Below are positions 1-9,301 of a stretch of DNA of 64,000 nucleotides, in pieces (within the stretch, counting starts at the first letter, position 1; every line of letters starts with the position of its first letter). This DNA is from Halogeometricum pallidum JCM 14848 (GTDB lineage: Archaea; Halobacteriota; Halobacteria; Halobacteriales; Haloferacaceae), in NCBI RefSeq assembly GCF_000337095.1, contig NZ_AOIV01000024.1, positions 51,085 to 115,084 on the forward strand, written 5' to 3'. Below the pieces are notes generated by a model. That model made no database searches. It was not told the DNA's origin and saw only the letters and a list, made by a program, of their open reading frames with translations. The translations under genes were made by a program, and so were the position numbers.

Positions 1-1295
1 GAGAGGTCGAGTCCGTTCCGGACGAGGGCGTGCGTCCCCCGCGCGGACACCTTCACCTCCTCGGTCGACTTCTCGGCGAACGCGAGGATGGGCACGTCGC
101 CGCGAATACCCGCCGCGCCGACGGCCATCCCGGCGACGATGCCGACGATGGTCTCGCGGATGCGTGTCCCGGCGTCGAACCACTGGACGTGCTCTTCGAC
201 GGTGACGCCCTCGTTTTTCACCCACTGGAGCCCCTCCGAGAGGTTCCGTCGGTGGTTCCTCAGGAGCTTCCGCGCCCGTTCGAGGGCCTCGCCCCTGTCG
301 CCGAGACAGACCGCCAGTCCCACGTCCGCGCGTTCGTACCGCGCGGTGGCGTTCAGCAGCGTGGAGAACTCGCTCACGTCGCGGAGTTCGGTGCCCTCCT
401 CCTCGTCCAAGAGCGAGTACGTCGTCCCGACCAGTTCGTCGATGCGCTTTGCGGGCACGCCCGAGGCGATGGCGCGGCGCATCAGCGCGCTTACCACCGT
501 CTTTCGCTCGGCCATCGAGAGGTCGACCCACCGACGCCACTCGCCGTCGGCCTTCAGTTCGAGGTCGAGGTCGGAGAGAAAATCGATGGCGCCGTTCTGA
601 TTATTCGAGATGCCGGGGATGCGCACGTCGCTCGCGTATTCCAGGAACTTCGGGAGCGGGCGCGTCTGCCGGCCGTAGATAGCGAGGTCCGTCGCCTCCT
701 CGAGGACGCCCGCCGCCACGCCGTCGGCGACGATACCGGCGTTCGCGCCGTGCAACCCCCCCTGCGAGTTCTGCATGTCGCCGACGGCGCCGACGACGGC
801 GAGGGCGGCCAAGTCCCGGTTCGCGCCCGGTTCGGACTCCAGCGCCCGCGCGAGGACGTAACTCGCGCCCGCGCCGGACAGTTCCGAGGCGCCGTTGATG
901 CCGAATCGGAGCGGGTTGAGGTGGAACTCGGTGTCGGCGTCGGCCGGTTGGTGGTGGTCCGCGACGACCGGCGTGAACTCGCCCGCCGTCTCGTGCTCGG
1001 AAATGAGGTCCAACTGCCCGCTGCCGAAGTCGGTGAACAGGACGGTGTCGTAGTCGGCGGCGGCGATTCGCGCTATCTCCGCTTCGTCCAGTTGCTTCGA
1101 GAAGACGGTCTCGAAGGGGATTTCGGCCCGTTCGAGCGCCGAGGCGGCGACGGCGGCGCTGGTCAGACCGTCGGCGTCGATGTGGGAGGCTAAAAGCACC
1201 TCGTCGGCCGCGCGCAACCGCGCCGCGCAGTCGGCGGCGTGGTCGCTCATCTCCGGCACCGGTCCCTCAGACTCGGTCACGCCGTCCGCGCTCAT
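1..1295 (-). CDS. DHH-family phosphoesterase (RecJ-like), 3' end beyond window
   Basis: An uninterrupted frame runs from the ATG at 1293-1295 off the left edge, giving 431 codons and no stop. The N-terminal DHH domain is clear: motif DADG at residues 40-43, a second Asp in the TDFGSG segment near residue 89, and the DHH triplet at 113-115, all manganese-binding in this superfamily. Sequence near the cut (VKVSARGTHALV) looks like the approach to the DHHA1 domain, whose GGH motif would lie just outside the window. The family includes archaeal RecJ-type nucleases acting on single-stranded DNA or RNA and small-nucleotide phosphodiesterases; which applies here cannot be decided from the sequence. 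Confidence 0.88.
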   Translation of the reverse strand, partial: MSADGVTESEGPVPEMSDHAADCAARLRAADEVLLASHIDADGLTSAAVAASALERAEIPFETVFSKQLDEAEIARIAAADYDTVLFTDFGSGQLDLISEHETAGEFTPVVADHHQPADADTEFHLNPLRFGINGASELSGAGASYVLARALESEPGANRDLAALAVVGAVGDMQNSQGGLHGANAGIVADGVAAGVLEEATDLAIYGRQTRPLPKFLEYASDVRIPGISNNQNGAIDFLSDLDLELKADGEWRRWVDLSMAERKTVVSALMRRAIASGVPAKRIDELVGTTYSLLDEEEGTELRDVSEFSTLLNATARYERADVGLAVCLGDRGEALERARKLLRNHRRNLSEGLQWVKNEGVTVEEHVQWFDAGTRIRETIVGIVAGMAVGAAGIRGDVPILAFAEKSTEEVKVSARGTHALVRNGLDL

Positions 1296-1396
1296 ACCCG
1301 GGAGTTTTCGCGTTCTCGGGTTTAAACCTGCGTTCCGTCGGTTCCGCCGGACGGGTTGTAGAGTCGTAGCGATCCGACTGTCTGGTGGGGACGACG

Positions 1397-2092
1397 CTAC
1401 GTATCGAGCGTCTCGGCGGAGCGAACGACGAGCACGGGGCCGACGGACGCCGACGCCACCCGGTCGGACTCCTCGCCGAAGACGAGCGACCTGAACGACG
1501 GCGCTTTTTCCCCCATGATAACCGCGTCGTGACCCGGGACCTCGTCGATCAACGCCTCGAACGGGGAGTCGCTGGCTACGACCGTCGTCTGCACGCTGAT
1601 GCCGTCGCGACGGAGTCGCTCTGCCGCCGATTCGAGTCGCTGCGTGGTCGCCTCCTCTTCGGTGACGAGAAACAGCGTCACGCCGATGTCGCGGTCGCCG
1701 ACGAGTTCCGCCACGAACGACAGTATGCGTTCGACGGCGACGTCGCCCGACAGCGACACCAGAACCCGTTCGACGTCGCCGGTCGGCCCCGAAATCGCGA
1801 GGGCGTTCGCGCCGATTTCGTCGGCGACCCGCTCGACGGTCTGTTCTCGGTCGTGCGTGAACACGAGCCGGGAGTCGGCGGCGCCGCCGGCGGTCCGGAA
1901 CTCGTCGGTCAGATCTTCGAGCGCGTCCGTGGCGTGGTCCTCGTACTGGAGTCTGGCCTGATCGGGCGGCGTCTGCTCGGGTAGCACGTGATATCCGAGC
2001 ACGGTTACGTCGACGGTCCCGAGCAGGTTCATCAACCCGGGCGAGACTGTCCCTCCTTCGAGAATCGCGACGGGAACGAGTACGTGTGTCAT
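1397..2092 (-). CDS. Universal stress protein (UspA family)
   Basis: 231 residues. The N-terminus MTHVLVPVA and the C-terminal stretch with glycines followed by VGPVLVVRS match the UspA fold, in which the late Gly-rich loop binds ATP. It is longer than a single ~140-residue Usp domain, with a central portion that could be a degenerate second domain. Its ATG overlaps the stop of the upstream permease gene (ATGA, 2092-2094), so the two are translationally coupled. In haloarchaea, Usp proteins are often paired with APC permeases and are thought to sense energy state or regulate the transporter; that role is inference here. Confidence 0.88.
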   Translation of the reverse strand: MTHVLVPVAILEGGTVSPGLMNLLGTVDVTVLGYHVLPEQTPPDQARLQYEDHATDALEDLTDEFRTAGGAADSRLVFTHDREQTVERVADEIGANALAISGPTGDVERVLVSLSGDVAVERILSFVAELVGDRDIGVTLFLVTEEEATTQRLESAAERLRRDGISVQTTVVASDSPFEALIDEVPGHDAVIMGEKAPSFRSLVFGEESDRVASASVGPVLVVRSAETLDT

Positions 2093-3516
2093 CAGAGGAC
2101 CCCTCTAAGTTTCACGTCCCGGGCGTAATAGAGGTACCACCCGGCGGTCGCGAGGATGACGACCGCGCCGACGGCGATCGAACGGGGGTCCATGAACGCG
2201 ATGAGCCCGAAACTCGAGACTGCGCCCACGACGGGAATCGCCGGCCCGCCCGGGACGCGGAACGCCGGATCGTACCACTCGGGTTCGTCCCGACGGATCG
2301 CCACCAGCGCAACGCAGATCAGCCCGTACATGATCAAGTGGAGAAACGAAGCCACCTCCGCGAGCAACTGGACCTCTCGGGTCGCCGCCAGAACGATAAT
2401 CGGACCGCCCGCCATCCCCAGCGCCACGTGCGGCGTCCCGTACCGCAGGTTGATTCGGCTGGCCCACCGCGGCAGGAGCGCGTCCTTCGAGACGCCGTAA
2501 ATGGCACGGGAGGTGCTGAGAATCGACGCGTTCGCAGAGGACATCGTCGCGAGCAGGCCGCCGCCGACGATGACGAACGCGCCGCCGACGCCCAGCAGTT
2601 CGCGGCCGATTTCGACCATCGCCGTCTCGCCGAACTGGCCGAGTTGGTTTCGGTCGAAGACGCTCGTCGCGACGAAAATCGTCAACACGTACATGACCGT
2701 GACGATAACGACGGAGCCGATCATCGCCACGGGGAGGTTTCGACCGGGGCGTTTCATCTCGCCGGCGACGGTCGCGACCTGCGCGAAGCCGAGATAGGAG
2801 GTGAAGACGAGCGCGGCCGTCGAGAGGATAGGGAGCGCCGCCCACTGGTCGGCCTCGGTCCCGCCCGACGGTTTGGTACCGATGACGCCGAGCACGTCGA
2901 ACATCCCGAACGCCAAGAACGCCACGAGCATCGACAGCAGCAGCGCGACGATACCGTTCTGGAGTTTCGCGGCGTTCTCCGTCCCGGTGACGTTCAGCAC
3001 GGTGAACCCGATACCGAACAGCACGGCGAGCGCGGAGACGATGACGCCCGGAGACGCGCCGACGCTGACCCCGACCAAGGCAAGCGCGTCCAGCGCGTAA
3101 AAACCCAGTCCGACTAAGTAGAAGGCCGTCGCGAACACGAGGCCGAGCCACAGGGAGAGTCCGACGACAGTTCCGGCGAGCGTCCCGAGGCCGCGGGAGA
3201 TGAAGTAGTAGCCGCCGCCGCTCTTCGGCATCGCGGTGGCCAACTCGGAGGTGGGTAACGCGACGAGCAGCGCCACGACGCCGCTGACCGCGAAGGACAC
3301 CGTCGCGGCCGTTCCGACTTCGGCGCCCGCGAGCCCCGGGAAGACGAAGATGCCCGCCCCGATCATCGTCCCGATGCCGATAGCGAGGCCGCCGATAAGG
3401 CCGAGCGTCCGTTCGAGTTCGGCGTCGTCGGTGACGGTCGCCTCGTCGGTCTCGACGACCGTCTCGACGACCGGCGCGTCCCCCTCGATGTTGGTCCCGG
3501 TCGGCTGGTCGCTCAT
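2092..3516 (-). CDS. APC-family amino acid permease
   Basis: 474 residues with about 12 hydrophobic segments after a roughly 35-residue acidic cytosolic N-terminus. The first helix carries the helix-breaking motif GIGTMIGAGIF, the substrate-binding signature of amino acid-polyamine-cation transporters, and KSGGGYYF follows in TM3. No soluble Usp domain is fused at the C-terminus, as it is in some haloarchaeal permeases; a separate Usp gene follows with a 3-base overlap instead. It most likely imports an amino acid or amine; the substrate cannot be read from the sequence. The gene heads a two-gene operon. Confidence 0.9.
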   Translation of the reverse strand: MSDQPTGTNIEGDAPVVETVVETDEATVTDDAELERTLGLIGGLAIGIGTMIGAGIFVFPGLAGAEVGTAATVSFAVSGVVALLVALPTSELATAMPKSGGGYYFISRGLGTLAGTVVGLSLWLGLVFATAFYLVGLGFYALDALALVGVSVGASPGVIVSALAVLFGIGFTVLNVTGTENAAKLQNGIVALLLSMLVAFLAFGMFDVLGVIGTKPSGGTEADQWAALPILSTAALVFTSYLGFAQVATVAGEMKRPGRNLPVAMIGSVVIVTVMYVLTIFVATSVFDRNQLGQFGETAMVEIGRELLGVGGAFVIVGGGLLATMSSANASILSTSRAIYGVSKDALLPRWASRINLRYGTPHVALGMAGGPIIVLAATREVQLLAEVASFLHLIMYGLICVALVAIRRDEPEWYDPAFRVPGGPAIPVVGAVSSFGLIAFMDPRSIAVGAVVILATAGWYLYYARDVKLRGVL

Positions 3517-3620
3517 ACGGACAATTTTTCCACGGCTGAACAGTTAACGATATGGGGCGTGAACCACCGCCGAAAAGTCGGCGGGCGCGTACCGCGGATT
3601 CGACCGGTTCCAGAAATAGC

Positions 3621-4808
3621 TCACACCCGCCGCCTGACGACGAACAGGAGCGTCGCGCCCACGAGTGCCAGGGCGGTCACGAACGCCCACGCCGCGTCGT
3701 AGCCCCACGTCGACTCGACGATGAGGCCGAACGCCGGCGGCGCGAGCAGTCCGCCCGTGTTCAGCCCCGTCTGTCCGCCCGCCGTCGCCGCGCCGATGTC
3801 GTCGTCGTCGACCACGTTGCTCAGACAAGAGTAGAACACGCCCGTCGAGCCGTGGATGGTGACGCCGAGACCGACGAACACCGCCGCGGTGACGAAGAGG
3901 GAGCCGCCGCCGTTCACGAGGACGGCGAACAGTCCGGCGCCCGCGGCCAGTTGCGCGAGGGCGACGGTGGCGGCGCCGCGCGCGCCGCCGAGTCTGTCCG
4001 CGAGCGTCCCCGCGCCGATGCGGCCGACGCTCCCCGTCACCTGCGTCGCCGCGAGCACCGCGCCCGCGACGGCGGCGCCGGTGCCCACCACGTCCTGCAC
4101 GTAGAGGACGGTGTACCCGAGCATCGAGAAGATTGATGCGCCGAGAAAGAAGCCCGCGGCGACCAGCGCCACGTAGGCGCGGTTCGACGCGAGGCCGCCC
4201 ATCTCGGGCCACGTCACCTCGCCGGTTCCTCCCTTTCCGCGGTAGACGACGGCGAAGCCGGCGGCGTAGACGCCCGCGAGGACGGCGACGGCCCAGAAAC
4301 CCACCTGCCACGCCGCCACCGCCGCGATACCCGTGATGAGAAGCGAGGAGACGCCGCTCCCGGCGGTGACGCCGACCTGTTTCAGCCCCATGGCGAGGTT
4401 CGCTCGGCCGGGCGGCGCGCCGGCGACGATGCCGCGGTTCGTCCCCGGCATCGCCGTCGAGTACGCCGCGCCGAGAAGCGCGCCCGCGAGGAGCAACAGC
4501 GCGTACGTCGGCGCGAGCGTCACGCCCACCGCGGCGACGCCGAGGGCGACGAGTCCGGCCGTCATCACCCGCTTCTCGCCGTAACCGTCGACGGCCGCGC
4601 CGCTCGGAAACAGCGACACCGTGTAGCCGAGGAGCGCGGCGGTGAGAAAGAGCCCCACCCGCGACTCCGAGACGCCGAACGTCTCGCGGACGAACCCCGT
4701 CGCGGCGAAGATGCTGTAGTAACAGAGGCTGGCGGCCGTCTGCCAGCCGGCGACGACGGCGACGCTGCGCCACGACCCGCCGGATTCGGTTTCCGTCGAC
4801 TCGCTCAC
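3621..4808 (-). CDS. MFS transporter
   Basis: 395 residues with 12 predicted membrane segments in two halves, typical of the major facilitator superfamily. The loop after TM2 has GAAVDGYGEKRVM, a variant of the MFS motif G-x3-D-x2-G-x-R. The GTG start (4806-4808) lies 37 bases after the hemD stop on the same strand, so it may be the last gene of the hemC-cobA-hemD transcript. The substrate is unknown. Its position suggests, but does not prove, a link with tetrapyrrole intermediates; nitrate/nitrite-type or sugar-phosphate-type MFS roles are not excluded. Confidence 0.85.
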   Translation of the reverse strand: MSESTETESGGSWRSVAVVAGWQTAASLCYYSIFAATGFVRETFGVSESRVGLFLTAALLGYTVSLFPSGAAVDGYGEKRVMTAGLVALGVAAVGVTLAPTYALLLLAGALLGAAYSTAMPGTNRGIVAGAPPGRANLAMGLKQVGVTAGSGVSSLLITGIAAVAAWQVGFWAVAVLAGVYAAGFAVVYRGKGGTGEVTWPEMGGLASNRAYVALVAAGFFLGASIFSMLGYTVLYVQDVVGTGAAVAGAVLAATQVTGSVGRIGAGTLADRLGGARGAATVALAQLAAGAGLFAVLVNGGGSLFVTAAVFVGLGVTIHGSTGVFYSCLSNVVDDDDIGAATAGGQTGLNTGGLLAPPAFGLIVESTWGYDAAWAFVTALALVGATLLFVVRRRV

Positions 4809-4845
4809 CGATATCCGCTCCGGGCCGTCCCGGCGGTGGTCCGGG

Positions 4846-5589
4846 TCACTCGCGGTACGTCGGCGCCGCCGCTTCCACCACGGCGCACGCCAGTTCCTCG
4901 AAGTCGGCGTTCTCGGGGACCACGTCGACCTCGATACCGTGCGACTCCGCCGTCTCGCGCGTCGGCGGGCCGATGACGCCGACGACGGCGCCGTTCAGGC
5001 CCTCGATGGCTTCTTCGCGCACGCCTCGCTCTTCGGCCGCGGCGAGGAAGTTCTCTACGGTCAACGAAGAACTGAAACAGACACCTTCGAGCTCTCCGCC
5101 CGCGGCCATCACCGTCGACTGCCCGGCGCCCTCGGGACTGACGAGGCGGTACAGCACGGTCTCGTGTACCTCGGCGCCGGCCTCCCGCAGACCGTCCAAG
5201 AGCACGTCGCTGCCGTGGTCGCTCCGGGCGACTTCCACCGCCGCGCCCGTCACCTCCTCCCGGAGGCGTTCGACCAGTCCCGCGGAGGTGTACTCCTCGG
5301 GAACGATATCGACGGTCCAACCCGCCTCGCGGGCGCTCCCGGCCGTCGACGGCCCGATGCAGACCAGCGTCGCGTCGCCGGGCGACCACCCCGCCTCGGC
5401 GAGGAGTTCCACGCCCGTCTTGCTCGTCAGGACGGCGTAGTCGCCCGTTTCGGGCGTCGCGCCCGTCGGTTCGACGGCGAGCATCGGGTCCGGAATCGGC
5501 GTCGCGCCGAGGGAATCGAGCAGTTCCACGGCGTCGCGCATCCGGTCGTCGTCCGGGCGGAAGACGGCCACGCGGACCTGCCGGCTCAC
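4846..5589 (-). CDS. hemD: Uroporphyrinogen-III synthase
   Basis: 247 residues from the GTG at 5587-5589. The pattern fits HemD, a poorly conserved family: RVAVFRPD start, TSKTGVELL in the first lobe, CIGPSTA in the hinge region, FSSSLTVENFL, and GPPTRETAESHG near the C-terminus. It cyclises hydroxymethylbilane to uroporphyrinogen III with inversion of ring D, in the cytosol. The start overlaps the stop of cobA (GTGA, 5586-5589), so the two are translationally coupled. A longer upstream reading in the same frame lies inside cobA and is rejected. Confidence 0.93.
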   Translation of the reverse strand: MSRQVRVAVFRPDDDRMRDAVELLDSLGATPIPDPMLAVEPTGATPETGDYAVLTSKTGVELLAEAGWSPGDATLVCIGPSTAGSAREAGWTVDIVPEEYTSAGLVERLREEVTGAAVEVARSDHGSDVLLDGLREAGAEVHETVLYRLVSPEGAGQSTVMAAGGELEGVCFSSSLTVENFLAAAEERGVREEAIEGLNGAVVGVIGPPTRETAESHGIEVDVVPENADFEELACAVVEAAAPTYRE

Positions 5590-6407
5590 TCGTCGACCTC
5601 CCCCGAGTCGGGGTCGTCGGACTCCGCGTCCGCCGTTGCGTTCGCCTCGACCTCGCCGGTTCGGTTCCCCAGGAACTCCGCCACTCGCTCGCGCGTCCCG
5701 GCAACGTCGCCGACGACCGTGATGGCGGGCGGTTCTATCTCCGACTCGTCGCGCACGGCGACGATGTTCTCTAGGGTTCCAGTGGCGACGCGCATCTCGG
5801 GTCGCGTCGCTCGCTCGACGAGGGCGACGGGCGTTTCGGGTTCCATCCCGGCGTCGAGGAGGGCCCCCGTGTAGTCGGGGAGGCCGCCGACGCCCATCAG
5901 GACGACGATGGTTCCCCCGGTGGCCGCCAGCGCGTCCCAGTCGATGGCCGACTCCTCTTTCGTCGGGTCCTCGTGGCCCGTGACGAACGAGACGGAGGAG
6001 GCGTGGTCGCGGTGCGTCACGGGAATGCCGGCGACGCTCGGTCCGGCGATGGCAGAGGTGATGCCGGGCACCACCTCGAACGGGATTTCCTCCGCGGCCA
6101 GATGCTCCATCTCCTCGCCGCCGCGGCCGAACACGAACGGGTCGCCGCCCTTCAGGCGTACGACGGTCTTGCCCTCGCGGGCGAGTTCGACCATCCGGCG
6201 GTTCGTGTACTCCTGCGGCGTCCACTCGCCGCCCGCGCGCTTGCCCACGTCCTCGCGCTTTCCCTCGGGAATCGCCCCGAGTATCTCCGGGCCCGGGAGT
6301 TTGTCGTGCAGCACCACGTCGGCGGTTTCGAGCAGTCGCTTGGCCTTCACGGTCAAAAGTTCCGGGTCTCCCGGACCGCTGCCGACGAGATAGACGCGCC
6401 CGACCAT
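5586..6407 (-). CDS. cobA: Uroporphyrinogen-III C-methyltransferase (SUMT)
   Basis: 273 residues. The N-terminal VYLVGSGPGDPELLT is the SAM-binding P-loop-like motif of precorrin methylases; RLKGGDPFVFGRGGEE and VPGITSA follow as in CobA/SirA enzymes. It adds two methyl groups to uroporphyrinogen III to give precorrin-2, the branch point to siroheme, cobalamin and the archaeal (siroheme-dependent) heme route. The catalytic core ends near residue 245, followed by a short acidic tail. The ATG at 6405-6407 is one base from the hemC stop, and the 3' end overlaps hemD. No HemD or CysG-type dehydrogenase domain is fused. Confidence 0.95.
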   Translation of the reverse strand: MVGRVYLVGSGPGDPELLTVKAKRLLETADVVLHDKLPGPEILGAIPEGKREDVGKRAGGEWTPQEYTNRRMVELAREGKTVVRLKGGDPFVFGRGGEEMEHLAAEEIPFEVVPGITSAIAGPSVAGIPVTHRDHASSVSFVTGHEDPTKEESAIDWDALAATGGTIVVLMGVGGLPDYTGALLDAGMEPETPVALVERATRPEMRVATGTLENIVAVRDESEIEPPAITVVGDVAGTRERVAEFLGNRTGEVEANATADAESDDPDSGEVDE

Positions 6408-6408
6408 C

Positions 6409-7623
6409 TCAGGCCCCGTCAGCGCCGGCCGTCTCCCCGGCGTCGCCGTCGACGTCGTCGAGTTCGCTCCGGGTGTCGTCGGTCTCCTCGCGCGCGCCGC
6501 CCCCGACGTCGTCGGCGTCCGCCTCCTCGCGCGCGGCGGCGATGAGGTCGTCCGCCCCGCGGGCGGCGAGGTCGGCGGCGAACTCCGCGGCCGCGTTCGC
6601 GTGGTCCCCCACCGGCAGGTCGCTGTTCGCCCGCACCTCCTCCTCGCCGTCCTCCGAGAGGACGCGCGCGGTGACGTGGACGTACTCGCCCTGCAGTTTC
6701 GCGTGGACGCCGATGGGCGCGATGCACCCGCCGCCGAGTTCCGCGAGCACGGTCCGCTCGACGGTCGTCGTCACGCGCGTCCGCGGGTCGTCGATGGCGT
6801 CGCGTATCTGGTCGAGGTCCTCGTGGTCGCGCCGGGCCGTGACGGCGATGGCGCCCTGACCGGGCGAGGGGACGAACTCGCTCGTCGGGAGCCGCTGGTA
6901 GTCGACGCGGTGGAGCAGCCCCGACCGCTGGAGGCCGGCCTCCGCGAGGACGATGGCGTCGTACTCGGTCTCTACGTCGCGTTCCAGCGCGCGGCGCTCT
7001 ATCTCGTCTAAGCCGTTGAACCACTCGTCGATGGAGCGGTCGAACTCCGTCTCGTACTCCTCGCCGGACGCCTTCGCCTCGGCGGCGTTGCCCTTCTTCT
7101 CCCTGTCGTCGTCGACGCGGGCCTCGTGTTCGCGCTGGAGCGTCGGCGCGAGCAGTTTCTCGACGCGCGTGTCGACGTTGCCGCGGAGGGGTTCGACCTC
7201 CAGGTCAGGGCGGGCGGCGAGTATCTGCGCCTTCCGTCGGAGCGAGGAGGTGCCGACGACGGACCCGGCGGGCAGGTCCTCTAACTCCGTGCCGTCGACC
7301 GTGAGGAGCAGGTCGCCGGCCGCGGCCCGTCCGGGGACGCCGGCGACGACGAGGTCCCTGGGCTGTTCGGTCGGCATGTCCTTCATCGAGTGCACGGCGG
7401 CGTCCAACTCGCCGTCGAGCACCTCCTCGTCGAGGGCGCGGACGAACGCACCGGTCTTGCCGAGTCGGTGGATGAGTTCGTCGCGTATCTGGTCGCCGCG
7501 CGTGTCCACCTCCACGAGTTCCACGTCGAACCGGTGGTCGGCGAGTGCGTCGCGCACACTCGCCGCCTGCCGGAGCGCGAGGTCTGAACCCCGTGTCGCC
7601 AATCGGAGCGTCCCGCGTTTCAT
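6409..7623 (-). CDS. hemC: Hydroxymethylbilane synthase (porphobilinogen deaminase)
   Basis: 404 residues from the ATG at 7621-7623, where the family's conserved start (KRGTLRLATRGSDLALRQ) begins; a reading 13 codons longer has no family support. Motifs seen: HSMKDMPTE, GTSSLRRKAQ, RGNVDTR, and the dipyrromethane-anchoring Cys300 in LGGGCIAPIG. It polymerises four porphobilinogens into hydroxymethylbilane. It is about 90 residues longer than bacterial HemC because of a charged insert at about residues 159-220 and an acidic tail after about residue 370. First gene of the hemC-cobA-hemD operon. Confidence 0.95.
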   Translation of the reverse strand: MKRGTLRLATRGSDLALRQAASVRDALADHRFDVELVEVDTRGDQIRDELIHRLGKTGAFVRALDEEVLDGELDAAVHSMKDMPTEQPRDLVVAGVPGRAAAGDLLLTVDGTELEDLPAGSVVGTSSLRRKAQILAARPDLEVEPLRGNVDTRVEKLLAPTLQREHEARVDDDREKKGNAAEAKASGEEYETEFDRSIDEWFNGLDEIERRALERDVETEYDAIVLAEAGLQRSGLLHRVDYQRLPTSEFVPSPGQGAIAVTARRDHEDLDQIRDAIDDPRTRVTTTVERTVLAELGGGCIAPIGVHAKLQGEYVHVTARVLSEDGEEEVRANSDLPVGDHANAAAEFAADLAARGADDLIAAAREEADADDVGGGAREETDDTRSELDDVDGDAGETAGADGA

Positions 7624-7908
7624 ATCTACTCGAACGTGGACGCTGGTGCGTGAAAAGCCCACCAGTTCGCGTCCGGAGGCGCGGGGCGATGGCGGACGCG
7701 AGAACCCGTCTCTCCGCCGAACGGTTGCGTCCCACCGGAGCCGCTAAGTGTCGCTCGACCGCCGAGTCCGGTCCCGACACTTCTTCGTCGCCGCATCCTC
7801 CGATCGCTCTCTGTGATCGGGTCGCTGGCACTCCCGACCGAACTGCCGTGGCGATGGCTGCTCAACGACGGAAAATTGGATGGCGACGACCCGGCGTAGC
7901 GATCCGAC

Positions 7909-8373
7909 TCAGGGCGTGCCGACCGCCTCGTGCCGCCGGTAGAGGTAGTAGATGCCGAACGGGACGCTCACCGTGAACGCCGTCACGACGACGCCCGCGA
8001 GGGCGACCAATCCGTACAGCACGGGGTCGGGCGACCACGGCGAGGCGGGGTCGTCCGAGAGCGCCCGCGCGTCCACGTAGACGGCGACGGGGAACATCAC
8101 CGAGAGGACGAGGCCGACGAGGGCGGCGAGGCCGCCGAAGACGACCATCGCCCCGGCCGTCAGCAGTCCGCCCGTGAGGAAGACGTCGAACAGGAAGCCG
8201 ACGAAGAACAGGCCGCCGGCAACCACCGAAAGGACGAACAGCGGAATCGGCGCGGCGATCCAGTACCACCAGTTCGAGTCGACCGACGCGTACGGAAGCA
8301 GGTCGCCTATCGGGTCGTCGTAATCCCCGCCGGCGCCCGCGCCGGTGTTCCGTGTGGAGGGTGGGCCGTCCAT
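7909..8373 (-). CDS. Small membrane protein of unknown function
   Basis: 154 residues from the ATG at 8371-8373. After about 30 polar residues there are four hydrophobic segments (around residues 35-55, 58-80, 82-100 and 115-140), ending in a YLYRRHE motif. A cytosolic Asp-rich loop (ARALSDDPASPW) sits between the last two segments. The first ~25 codons of the longer open frame overlap the divergent upstream region and look non-coding. It is transcribed away from the YihY-family gene with a 139-base shared promoter region. I do not recognise a characterised family. Confidence 0.72.
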   Translation of the reverse strand: MDGPPSTRNTGAGAGGDYDDPIGDLLPYASVDSNWWYWIAAPIPLFVLSVVAGGLFFVGFLFDVFLTGGLLTAGAMVVFGGLAALVGLVLSVMFPVAVYVDARALSDDPASPWSPDPVLYGLVALAGVVVTAFTVSVPFGIYYLYRRHEAVGTP

Positions 8374-8512
8374 ACCGGAGAGAGGTGCCGGCGGCACAAA
8401 AGCGCTCCCGAGCGGAACGGGGGCGCTCGGCCGCCGAACCCGCAATATCCGTTCGGCGCGCCGGCGAGACGGTGCGAACAGACATTTCTACGCTCGCGCC
8501 GTATCCGTTCTC

Positions 8513-9283
8513 ATGTCGCGCCTCGCCGAGGCGTTTCGTGTCGTACTCGCCGTCGCCAGAGGGATGCGCGAACACGAGGTCGAGTACCCGGCGGCGTCGC
8601 TGGCGTACTACGGGTTCATCTCGCTGTTCCCGCTTCTCGTGTTGGTGCTGGCGGTGCTGAGCCAACCGGCCGCCGAGGCGATTCGGACGGCGACGCCGTC
8701 GTTTCTCACCCCGAGCACGCGGCAGTTGGTATACGAGGCGATGGCCGACCAGACCGGACGGACCGGAGCCATCCTGTTGGCCGGCGTCGTCCTCCTGTGG
8801 AGCGGAACGCACCTCACCCTCGGCTTCCGTTCGGTCGTCGAACGCGCCGAGGGGGCGGTCGAGGGGTCGCTCTTGACGCTCCTCCGTGACGGCGTCTGCG
8901 TCGTCGGGTCGCTGGGGCTCGCGGTGGTGTCAATCGGCCTCGCCAGCGCCTTCTTCTCGACGTTTCTGGCGCCGTCGGGAATCGTGGGCGTGGGCCTGTT
9001 CGCCGTCCTCACCGTCCTGTTCCTCCCGCTGTACTACGTGCCGTCCAGACTCGTCACCTCCTTTCGGGCGGCGGTTCCGGGGGCGGTGCTCGCCGCCGCG
9101 GGGTGGGCCGCCCTGCTCGGCATCGTACACGTCTACTCGGTCAACGCGGACCAGTACGCCGTCTTTGGCGCCATCAGCGGCATCATCATCGTCCTGACGA
9201 GCGTCTACGTCGGGGCGATGCTCCTCCTCGTCGGCGTCGTCCTCAACGCGACGATCGCCTCGCGGCGCCGGAGCGCCGCCTGA
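8513..9283 (+). CDS. YihY/BrkB-family membrane protein
   Basis: 256 residues with six hydrophobic segments. The first membrane segment contains PAASLAYYGFISLFPLL, matching the hallmark A-x-x-A-a/S-Y-x-x-l/F-S-l-f-P signature of the YihY/BrkB (formerly RNase BN) family; PSFLTPSTRQ and TFLAPSG fit family loop positions. The start was set at the ATG 8513-8515 because the conserved region begins a few codons after it. The family lies in the cytoplasmic membrane and its biochemical role is unsettled (proposed lipid or virulence-factor transport). The gene converges on hemL with an 18-base gap. Confidence 0.85.
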   Translation: MSRLAEAFRVVLAVARGMREHEVEYPAASLAYYGFISLFPLLVLVLAVLSQPAAEAIRTATPSFLTPSTRQLVYEAMADQTGRTGAILLAGVVLLWSGTHLTLGFRSVVERAEGAVEGSLLTLLRDGVCVVGSLGLAVVSIGLASAFFSTFLAPSGIVGVGLFAVLTVLFLPLYYVPSRLVTSFRAAVPGAVLAAAGWAALLGIVHVYSVNADQYAVFGAISGIIIVLTSVYVGAMLLLVGVVLNATIASRRRSAA

Positions 9284-9301
9284 AACCCGCCTCGCCTCCC
9301 T

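Noticed and set aside
7624..7908. Short frames between hemC and the next gene
   Set aside because: They are basic, low in acidic residues and overlap the hemC promoter; no motif seen.
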